A stretch of 64,000 nt of DNA from Chondrosia reniformis (lineage: Eukaryota > Porifera > Demospongiae > Chondrillida > Chondrillidae). Numbering within the stretch: position 1 is the first letter of the stretch; each line of letters begins with the position of its first letter. The translations under genes and the position numbers were made by a program. Shown in pieces: positions 1 through 9,900 of the stretch. The notes below the pieces were generated by a model. That model saw only the letters and a list, made by a program, of their open reading frames with translations. It did no database searches and had not been told where the DNA came from. Location of the stretch: positions 2,068,501 to 2,132,500 of the forward strand of contig OX359189.1 in the NCBI GenBank assembly GCA_947172415.1. The letters are read 5' to 3'.

Positions 1-4
1 GTGT

Positions 5-76
5 AACCTCCAAATAAGGACAGCCTATACATAAAGAGCACTACCACTTGTCCCAAGGTGTCCTTACATGGAGGTT
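5..76. repeat. Short hairpin repeat (MITE-like), copy 1
   Basis: The ends are inverted: AACCTCCAAATAAGGACA at 5-22 and TGTCCTTACATGGAGGTT at 59-76. Close copies lie at 1443-1514, 9599-9666 and 56798-56869. No coding capacity. It is probably a very short non-autonomous element or the end of a larger one. Confidence 0.7.
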
Positions 77-89
77 TCACTGTAAAACA

Positions 90-540
90 TTCTGTAAACC
101 CATTAATATACAGTATTGATTAGAAATACTTGACCACTTTTTTGAGTGCAACACGCGTACTAAACTAGCTTACTCTAGCTTACTCGTGAGTATTCGACTG
201 TAATTAACACAAATTTCGACTTTAAAAGTGACAAATTCGGTGCAAAATTCGTATACTTCCCACTCTAGGCTCTTCCTTATAAACCTTCTTATAGTGTGTG
301 AACTAATTTCAGTGGAGAAATGTCTTGATATCAAGCTGTAAAGATCTGTACAGGTTATTTCGTTGTCATCTTCCATGTCCATTATATTTAGTGTTTTGTT
401 GTACATATAAGTGTACTTGTTCCACACTACTGCACATGCGTAATAATAGACATTTTAGTGACGATGAATGTCAGTGAATGGTATTGCATTGCTAATTTCA
501 CTAACATTAATGGTACAATGATATTATTGGTTTTACAGTA
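90..540. mobile_element. MITE with TACTGTAAAACC-type ends
   Basis: The left end (91-110) and the right end (521-540) are imperfect inverted repeats of about 20 bp rich in TGTAAAACCA and TGGTTTTACA. A shorter relative is at 9680-9839. The right terminus abuts the coding minisatellite that starts at 541 and supplies a TTTTACAG splice-acceptor-like sequence. No convincing gene inside; the small minus-strand open frame at 170-427 is not supported by the second copy. Confidence 0.55.
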
Positions 541-2875
541 CACCTTTCTTCAGTAGGTGGTCCGTCAGGGACACACCCTCCTTCAGTAGGTGGTCCATCA
601 GGGACACACCCTCCTTCAGTAGGTGGTCCATCAGGGACACACCCTCCTTCAGTAGGTGGTCCATCAGGGACACACCCTCCTTCAGTAGGTGGTCCATCAG
701 GGACACACCTTTCTTCAGTAGGTGGTCCATCAGTGACACACCCTCCTTCAGTAGGTTGTCCATCAGGGACACACCCTCCTTCAGTATATACAAAGAGTAA
801 GTCATACGTATGTATACGTATTTAAGTGTACGTAGAGACGCTTTCGGTGCAGACTGATTTTCCTATACTAAAGGGGATAAAGGGGCAAGCCTTCATTAAT
901 TTTGGATAAGGATGTAGTTACTGTAGTAAGCTTTCTCTGTGCCAACCAGCTATTTTCCAGAAGTCTTGTTCATCCTGTGTAGGCCATGTACGTATGTATG
1001 ATTTTACAAGCATGTATGAGAGTGTGTTACTGTATTTCATTCTATGTAGAACCACCTAAGAAAAGAGAGCAACACTCTTCCTTTCACTCTCCTCCTCAAT
1101 CTGCACCTGATCAGAAAAGGGAAGATAGTAAAAGAGGTAAATAATACACATAAAATATGGTAGTACTCTCTTTAGTAGAAATAACATGAAAACAGTAATT
1201 TGAGTTAAAAGCCTGGGTGGGGCTACCTTCCCCAACTGGGTGGGGCTACCTTACTCATGCAACTGGGTGGGGCTACCTTCCCCAACTGGGTGGGGTTATT
1301 TTCCCCAACTCAAATTTTAATCCTCAAACTTTTATAGAGGTAAAAAAGGAAGCAAGCTTATAGCTTGCCATTTGCAAATACGTACATGTACATGTACATA
1401 TATTTATAATAATTATGAACCTACGTATTTACCTTTTTATATAACCTCCAAATAAGGGCATCCTATACATGAAGAGCACTGCCAATTGTCCCAAGGTGTC
1501 CTTATATGGAGGTTTCCCTGTAATAAATGTACTTACTTATACAGTAAATAATTTTGAAGCTTGAATCATAGTCCCTCATTGTTGACTATAAAGAACTTAA
1601 ATAGTATTAGTTAAGTAGATTCTTGATAGAACTTGTTTTGTCTGCTTATGTAGGTAAATCAAAGAAAATCAGCAGCCAGAGTAAATCAGCTTCTCTCAGT
1701 TCTGTGTCAGATAAAGAAGAAAGTAACTCAGGTATGTAAAGTGTCAGAATCAAGTTAGTGTGTTATGTCATTCATAAATCAACAGTAGTTTGATTTTATA
1801 TACTCGCAAGCTTGATGGGGTTGCTATAATGTGACATGAGATGATGTGTGTTGTGTGTTTCATTTGATTTTCTGCTATAGAAACATAATAAATCACTAGA
1901 CACAGATAGAGCCTCATTTAATGCGCTGATATTGCCTGTGACTCCTGCTTCTGTCCCATTTTCCTCTTCTTCATTGTTTTCTTGGGAGCTCTTATTATCT
2001 ATGTCACCTTTTTGAACTTGAGGCAGTCTTGAACTCTGTATATACCATTATAGAGGCTTTGAATTCGTGTTTGTCAGTCTTCAGAGCAATCAGGCCTAGG
2101 TGTGCCCCTACTTGTAGCGTTGGTCCATTCACCAGAACGTTGTGCTGCCTTGCTATATATAACAGGCAGTCTAAGACTCTTATGGACAGAGAATATGGAA
2201 GGACCAGGACCAAGCAAGTATCCTTCTTCAAAATCTTGTAAATATTATTTCATTGACAGTGTCCATACTGAAGGCAGCAGTTGTCGTAAAATTGTTATCA
2301 TTATGCTGTTTATGATTATGCAATGTCTCGACATGGCAATATCGTAAATATTATTAAGCGTACCACATGACATGTTCAATGTCTTGAATATAATTAAATG
2401 TACCCACTAATGTACATACCTACGTATTCCAGCATTATGTCTTATCACTATCCGTGCCAAGATAAAAGTATCAAAACAAGATAGTGATCATGTGGAAAGA
2501 CTGATCTACAGAAGTAGCCCTTACACATCACTAGCTTAGCTGAAGTAGTGATGATTATACCAAATCATATAAATAATGTATATGGTTAAGCTTAAATTTC
2601 AGTATGTCACTTCTGAATGGTCAAACAAAAACGGTTTTGCTTTGATACTTTTCCAAATGGAATGTTTTTACTAAACTTTTACATATAATAAAGTACAGTA
2701 TTGCATATAAAATATGAAGTGTTACTTTATCCATATACGTAGTTTAAAGAGCCTTCATGTTTAATTAAGCAGCAATTAAACTTTTATCCATCTATATGTA
2801 ATAGGTTCTAAGAAACAGGAATTAGTAGACATGGACAAAAAATCAAAAGCCAAATCCTCTTTGAAACCTAAATGA
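539..2875 (+). CDS. 3' exons of an upstream gene with a Lys/Ser-rich tail (partial)
   Basis: Four exons join in phase 1 without a stop: 539-796, 1050-1136, 1654-1731 and 2805-2875 (TGA at 2873-2875). The first encodes about eight copies of the 11-residue repeat GTHPPSVGGPS, as in the NLR genes. The other three encode a disordered, basic, serine-rich tail (PPKKREQHSS, KSKKISSQSKSAS, DKKSKAKSSLKPK). The 5' part lies outside the window. The last three exons recur at 56448-58204 with few changes, downstream of the Roc/ZU5/Death gene, so this may be the end of a paralog of that gene or of another NLR. Function unknown. The first exon is least sure because its acceptor lies in a MITE end. Confidence 0.55.
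1213..1310. repeat. Tandem repeat, about 25 bp, four units
   Basis: Units carry GGGTGGGGCTACCTTCCCCA, in an intron of the partial gene. The paralogous intron near 56609-56660 has only two units, so the array length changed after duplication. Confidence 0.8.
1443..1514. repeat. Short hairpin repeat (MITE-like), copy 2
   Basis: Same family as 5-76, with AACCTCCAAATAAGG and CCTTATATGGAGGTT ends. It is shared with the duplicated block (56798-56869), so this insertion predates the duplication. Confidence 0.7.
2004..2231 (-). other. Unusually conserved patch with a 75-codon antisense open frame
   Basis: About 400 bp (2000-2400) differ from the duplicate at 57335-57735 at roughly one position, whereas flanking introns differ about once per 40 bp. 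On the minus strand an open frame of 75 codons begins MKKDTCLVLVLPYSLS and ends ASSSKR, with a possible GTGACA donor after it. Beyond it lies an acidic reading frame in which the copies differ by a 21-bp indel. I do not recognise the product. It may be an exon of an antisense gene, a pseudogene fragment or a regulatory element. Confidence 0.3.
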
Positions 2876-4031
2876 AGGAGAAGATTCTACCTTGAGTTAA
2901 TGTACACTTTTCATATATTTTTAGTTTTAAGTAGTAAACCATTTTACAGTACATGCATACGTATATTATAAGGTGTACACAATCCTTAGGTTAGTTAGTT
3001 AATAAGTTATTTATGTATCTCCTCCACTGGAGTTTGTACGTTACTCAATTTGTATGTAATAGTTTTCTTTATCAACAACTTTTGAGCATCTACGTACGTG
3101 TATAGAGATGCAGTCAATTTTTGTGATTTTTGTACATTTCTACTGAAGGCTCTTCTTCGATGTATTTATTGTGTTTGTTTATAAATACAGTATGTAATCT
3201 ATATTGTTTGGTTATAAAGGGTAAGTCCTGCTAGATCATACACTTGCCACATACTGTACAAAAGAGCCCAAACTCGACAACTGTGGTTATGAAGTTTTAC
3301 ATTTAATTTGGCTCTTTGTTGTAGTGATGCTATTTTTCTGTTTGACAAGTTGTTTATTATTGTACATGAAAATATTCATATAATGTATCATATACGTACC
3401 TAATTAAGCCACAGATACAACTCATAATATTGTTGATTATGTATGATCATGCCTATTGATACATTTATGAATGTTGTATCTCGTCATCATAACACTCTGG
3501 ATATTACCCCAACCCATACATGTCCCCTGAGGAGCACAATGAGCTAATGGGCGGAACCAAAGTTTACTTGATGGGAACTACAGTTTAATGATGATGACAT
3601 CGATGTTTTAAGATCAGCTTTAGATCTTAAATTTCCCCTATTTTTTCGAATGTAAGCATCGTGTGCATATAACATTAAGTTGGTCACATGGCAGATCTAG
3701 TAGATCCAGTGATTATGCACTATAGCCTTTGCACAGGCCAATTAAGTGTGTACTGCCTTTACTACAATATATATAAAACATCATAGCGGTAAATATAACA
3801 ATAGAATGAGAGAAAGGGTCCATGATATAGACTCAAATAGTAGATACATAGGTCTAATGTTGCCCAATCAAATGGTAGGTAGGTCTAATGTTGCCCAATC
3901 AAATGGTAGGTAGGTCTAATGTTGCCCATGGCCAATCAAATGGTAGGTAGGTCTAATGTTGCCCAATCCCACTGCAATATATATTCTGTACACATAGATA
4001 AGTAGCCATGAAGTAGCAAGAGAAGAGAAAG
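2876..4031. other. Intergenic stretch between tail exons and ERM remnant
   Basis: No supported gene. I looked for the missing ERM lobe F1 here on the + strand and saw none. It holds AT-rich sequence, a Helitron-related fragment just upstream (about 2450-2640), and the tandem repeat at 3849-3970. The same layout recurs at 58205-59422. Confidence 0.5.
3849..3970. repeat. Tandem repeat, about 31 bp, four units
   Basis: Units contain GGTCTAATGTTGCCCAATCA followed by AATGGTAGGTA. The duplicated block has a diverged version at about 59235-59355. Confidence 0.8.
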
Positions 4032-6639
4032 ATGGTCCCATGTTTTTCAACTTTAGAATCAAACACTTTCCTGAAAGTATATCAGATCGAGGAGCTCATA
4101 CAACTGCCTACACTGGTTTGTGGGACATACGTATATACAATCAACACTCATAGAACATATATATTATACATGTGCACATACACATGTCTTATTTCTTATG
4201 AATATATACAGCATCTGTTTTATCTTGAGATGAAAGAGAGCATCCTGGAGGACAAGATGTACTGTCCAGTAGCAGCTGCCATACTCCTGGCATCACTAGC
4301 AGTAAGTGTTTCAACATAATAGTAATATACTGTATTCATAAAGTATTTATTTGATTTTTGCTTACATCTGTTTATAATTAATGTGTAATTACTATTCTCA
4401 CACAAAATCTAAACTATAACAGTTTCAGGTTAAATATGGTGACTACAAGCCAGACATTCACAAGACTGAGTATTTCCAGCAAGAGAGACTGCTTCCAGAA
4501 AGGTGCCTGCCAATATAGTGTATACATATACTGTATATAGGTGTGAGAGTGAGACATATAATATCTGTACTTAGCTGCAGTGTACATAGAGAGATGATAT
4601 GTACAGTATTTATGTCAATTACATTATCAAAGCATGCAATGAGAGGAATATTTTGATGTACGTTACTTATTATTTAGGATAACCAATCAATATCTTCTTA
4701 CAAAAGAAGAATGGACAACTCGAATAATTGCTCTTTACGCTCAACAGAAGTTCCAAATGAGGTACATACATGCATGTACATATGCTAATTTCATTCACTG
4801 ATATACACTCATAAGCATTATTGATATTTATATAATGTCTTGAGGGAATATTAATTCTACAGGTGCATGGTCTACGCCTAGTTAATTAATAGGGAAGTAA
4901 TGCTCATCTCCTCATCCATATTCCTGTAGGGAGGAGGCAATGATGAAGTACCTTAAGATAGTTGAGGAATTGGACATGTACGGTGTCCAATACTACAGCA
5001 TAAAGAATAAGAAGAATTCTGATGTTTGGCTGGGAGTTGATCCTGTTGGATTTAAAGTTTATGAGAAAGACGACAAGCTAACAGTGAAGATGTGCTTTCC
5101 TTGGACAGAGAGTAAAAACATTGCCACAACTAACAAGAAGTTTATCATCAAACACAGATATCCAGGAACTCCAGTAAGTGAACAGAAGATGTCCCTCATG
5201 ATCAGTATGCATATTATGTATAGTTACAGTATAATGCATGCATAGTTATTATGTATAGTTATATGTATAGTTACAGTATAATGCATGCATAGTTATTATG
5301 TATAGTTATATGTATAGTTACAGTATAATGCATGCATAGTTATTATGTATAGTTATGTATAGTTACAGTATATATACAGCATGTATAGCGTATACATAGA
5401 CATGAGGTTTTGATTCACACAACTAAAACATTTTCTGTACGTATTTACCATTATTGTTGCATTCATCATAAGATCAGTGGATTTACTGATACAAAGACCT
5501 TCGTGGTCGAAGTGTTTAATAACTTGTATAACATTACTGTAGCTGATGTTCATATGAAATCGTATTATGTACGTATATATGTATTATTTAATGTTCTACT
5601 TGAACATCTTCTTGCAATTGTTTATGTATTGTTTACTTGTACATCTTCTTCTTGGTTAAGGACTTTGTGTTTCACGCCTCCAATGTGAGTGTTGTGGGAG
5701 ACATACTTGACCTCAGTCTTGGGTATCATGATCTGTACTACAAAAGGCGTAAACCAGAAAATGGAGATGTAGCTTACTTGAAGATGCATGCCAAAGAAGA
5801 GAGAGAAAAGAGAAGAGCTCAACAGTAAGGACCTAATCTTGTGTGGATGTGACCTTGTAAACATGCTAGCCATACAAGTAAAAGTATAGTAAAAGCAGTT
5901 TTGTCCATATAATATAGGACAGTACTATAGGATATCTTTATATATAAAGAAACTGTCAATAGAACTGTACTTAACTAGACTCTTCTTCTTCCTCATTTAT
6001 AGTTTGTCTCAGCTGTTGGATTCCATAAAAATGAGTCAAGGTGTGTTTCTAGCCAAATGTAGTGTTATAGTAATGTACATATAAATGCATAAATATGTAA
6101 GTATATATACATCATTCATAATACAGTTTATATCTGTATAATATGTATTAATTAACAGATAATCTGACAGTGTATGTATAAATGTATATGTAATTTTTAT
6201 GTACATGTAGTTACATACGTTATGCTCTACTAATTCCTATTTATTAATTATAATTTGTACAATTGTAGCTGAAATTGAAGAATATGAACACGGAAGGAAG
6301 AAAAGTATATTTGAGAAGCTGCAGGTATTACAGAATTAAACATGTACATATTACGTACATATACATGTCGCTTATGGGATATGGTCACCCTAAATATAAA
6401 ACAATCAGTGAATTAAGTGGCCCCTCTCAATATACTAGTGTAATGGACATGCATAACTATGTACTCTACTGTAGTCTTTAGAGGCTAAACTGGTCACTTT
6501 GAAACTTCAAGAGAAAGTGGTAAAGTTTGACGTTATTCATGATGACCATATAAGGGAAGGAGCAGACAAGGATACTATTATGAGAAGAATCAGAATGATA
6601 AATATGAAACAACAAATTGATAACTTTAATGTCATGTAA
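4032..6639 (+). pseudogene. ERM-family gene remnant: FERM lobes F2-F3 plus C-ERMAD
   Basis: Exons at about 4032-4115, 4212-4301, 4423-4502, 4678-4761, 4930-5173, 5661-5824, 6003-6040, 6269-6324 and 6484-6639 read as an ezrin/radixin/moesin/merlin protein. Landmarks are KYGDY, EYLK-like MKYLKIVEELDMYGV, IKNKKNSDVWLGVD, YEKDDKLTVK, DFVFHASNV and YYKRRKP. The C-terminus (GADKDTIMRRIRMINMKQQ, then IDNFNVM and TAA) matches the C-ERMAD that binds FERM and F-actin, keeping the regulatory Thr. ERM proteins link cortical actin to membranes. Lobe F1 and an initiator are not seen, the long central helix is reduced to three short exons, and the first exon carries 4 extra bases (TCGA near 4088) that break the frame relative to the second copy. 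Exons after that are intact, so decay is recent or a shorter product is made. Confidence 0.7.
5217..5372. repeat. Tandem repeat, 47 bp, about three units
   Basis: Units carry TAGTTACAGTATAATGCATG followed by CATAGTTATTATGTATAG, in the intron between the two exons for FERM lobe F3. Confidence 0.85.
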
Positions 6640-6850
6640 TACTCTGAGATCATAGTAAAGTGTAGTTTCGTATTGTAGAGGCAGTTGCGCAATTGTCAAT
6701 GCTCATACTTACTGATGTAATAGGGGAATTTTTTCAGGGTACGTCCATGGTCGTTAAAATGGCAACCTAGGCGAAGTTTGTAAAGTTTTCAAAGATGACT
6801 TCAACAAGGTAGTATCTGGAGAGAATTGTATTTTATAGTGAACCGATTGA

Positions 6851-6858
6851 TATTTAAG
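6851..6858 (+). promoter_or_regulatory. Possible TATA-like element of NLR1
   Basis: TATTTAAG lies about 70 bp upstream of the NLR1 start codon. The same motif at the same spacing precedes the NLR3 start (61189-61196), but the blocks are recent duplicates, so conservation adds little. Confidence 0.3.
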
Positions 6859-6924
6859 AGAACTGAACGAATTCTAGACTACTACTATCTTCTTTAAACT
6901 CTTTGATCTTCTCCTTGAAATACA

Positions 6925-9900
6925 ATGAACAAGGAATCAAAAGTCAGAGGTAATTAACGAATTGAAGTGTGTTATAATGTCCTGTATTAGTAAAAATATA
7001 TCTCCCTTTCTGTAGACTATCCGAAATTTGAATCTAAACTAAGAACATATTTAAAAGATTTAGGTAACTGGAAAGAGGTGTTGTCCCATCTTGGAATATC
7101 ACTTAAGAAATGTGATGCAGTACTCCGTAATAGCATTGGTGATTCTAATGAAGCCTTTTTCAAATGTCTTCTCCACTGGGTCCACTTGAATGTGAAGGAT
7201 ACTAAAGGTACATGGAGTGAGTTATTTGATGCTCTGAGAAAAGGAGGAGAAACAGGAGCAGCTGTAGACTTGGAAAAGGACATCTTTAGTTCAGAATGTG
7301 AGAGTGGTTAAGTAACATACGTATGTCTGATCTTTTGAAGAATTGAATTAGCAATGTGAAAGATATTATGCCAAGTGATTTAAGTATTTTATTCACTTCC
7401 TTGTCACAGCCTTTGCACAGAATTTAGTGCAATTAACTCCCTAACTTCGTATATCAATATGTATTCCTATTTAGTTAATGATAGTGAAGATATATTACCA
7501 CAAGAATGTCTGTTGAGTTGACCTCTAGTTTTAGTCACTGTGTCTTCCATTCTTGACTGTGTTCCATCCTCTCTTCAGTGTAAGAGTTGTGTTTCTGTTT
7601 TATTAGGTGAACAAGAAAGCAAGTCTGTTCATCATTATCTTGATCACACTAGAGTTACTCATCAATCTGCTGGTATAAGGACACACCCTCCTTCAGTAGG
7701 TGGTCCATTAGGGACACACCCTCCTTCAGCAGGTGGTCCATCAGGGACACACCCTCCTTCAGCAGGTGGTCCATCAGGGACACACCCTCCTTCAGTAGGT
7801 GGTCCATCAGGGACACACCCTCCTTCAGTAGGTGGTCCATCAGGGACACACCCTCCTTCAGTAGGTGGTCCATCAGGGACACACCCTCCTTTAGTAGGTG
7901 GTCCATCAGGGACACACCCTCCTTCAGTAGGTGGTCCATCAGGGACACACCCTCCTTCAGTAGGTGGTCCATCAGGGACACACCCTCCTTCAGTAGGTAG
8001 CTCATCCTCTGGACAATCTCTTGCAGGTTAGTTCACAATGATTGTGTTTGTGTTTCTAGAAGTGGATAATGAAGGGAAAAACTCTTCACTTGTCCACAGG
8101 TACCAAATCCAAGAGGAAACAGAAAGATAAGAAGACCTCACGGACCCACCAACCAAGTAAGAACAATCTATGTACTTTTAGTATTTCCATTATTACTCAA
8201 AGTCCTAATAAGGCAGGTTCAGTAATATAACTTGTACTGTATCTAATAGAACGCAAAAGAAAGAGAGTACAGCCTCACTCACCCTCTCCTGAGGAGGATG
8301 GTAGCAGTAGTGGATCCAACAGTAGTGATGATGGAATGACTGGACCAGTGGAAGAAGGCAATAGTGAAGTAGATGGTAAGTATCAGTCATGTAGTGTGTA
8401 TTGTGTAGTTGTATTTGTGAACTGTGTAATCTCATTCCTTCAACAGGTTCTAGTTCCAAACAGACAAAGAAGACAAAGAAAAGTCATTACTCGTCCAAGT
8501 CAGCTAAAAGATGTGACAGAATGAAGACTGGCACTGTTCCCCAATCTAGTGAGAGTGATATTCTGTTGTTACATACTGCATGTGTTCCTTGTATGGTGGT
8601 GGGCATTAAAAGGAAGTTAACACTTATATACTGTATCATGAATATTGTTATATGGTCTATGAATATAATTTGCCTATCCTGTAAAATAAGTATATAAATA
8701 GGTAGCCACACATGTCTCATTTCATATAATTACTGTATCCAATGGAAAGGGAACAATTGCTTTTTGTAAGAGTTATGGATGTATCACATTAATTAATTTA
8801 TCTAATCGGAATTCCTTATGTACTTATATATACGTATATATCTGTTAAAAGGTACGTATGCTCTTATTGCTATTGTGCATACTTTTATGTACTCTTGTTT
8901 TTAGAATACCAGAGATGTATAGCCCAGTCTTCATTGTCTTCTCCTTCTTCCTCACCTGAGGAGAACAGTCTGAGTGAACAAGATGGGGAATACAAAAGTG
9001 AGGATGGAGGTTAGGTATTATATGAATATGCAAATTTATGTAACTTCAGCTGTTCATTCTGTAAGATTTTACAATTTAATGTTCTAGTTTATCCAGTAGG
9101 TGTACTGTACTAAAGGTAAGAGTGATAGAGTTGTGCCAAATGGCAAATAGAAGCTCAGAGAAAACTGTTTTACATTAGAAATTTATGTAAAAGTAACAAG
9201 TTGAATACCATACCTCAAAAGGTAACCCTTGACCCTTAACCCATGACCCCAATGAGAGGATGTATTGTAGAGTATATACTTATATAGTATAGTTGCTGAA
9301 ATGTACTGTGATATATTTATACAGTAAGTATGTGTACTAGTCTATGTAATTAGCATATATGTTCTGATACTTATGCTTACATCAGGTACCATTCCCAAGA
9401 GACACAAGTCAATCAAACATAGCTCAAACTTAAAGAGAAGCAGATCTGCCAAGAAACACAAGCGGAAAGAAAAAGGGAAAATTTTGATTTTGTCTCAATC
9501 AAGCCAGGTTGATAAAAGTATGCAATATTCCCCTGTACACTCGCACAGAATATGAAATAGTATGATACACTTTATAGAACCTATTTGCCTTTTTGTGTAA
9601 CCTCCAAATAAGGACAGCCTATACATAGAGAGCACTAGCACTAGCACTTATCCTTACATGGAGGTTTCACTGTAAAACATACTGTAAAACCATTAATATA
9701 AACCACATCCACTATATTTAACGTTTTGTTGTAAATACTTGCTCCACACTACTGCGCATGCGTAAGAATAAACATTTTAGCGACCATAAATGATATCGCA
9801 TTGCTTACAATAATGCAAATATTATTGGTTTTACAGTATACGTACAAGTTATATAAATATCACTTTATATGCAATTATGTATATATGTACATTATGTAAT

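Noticed and set aside
2029..2347. Plus-strand open frames overlapping the conserved patch
   Set aside because: Two overlapping frames without splice or domain support; the antisense frame is longer in context, though itself unproven.
7655..8005. Minus-strand open frame of LLKEGVSLMDH repeats (also 533-805 and 27630-28166)
   Set aside because: It is the antisense reading of the 33-bp coding minisatellite. Splice sites, flanking exon sequence and phase support the plus strand only.
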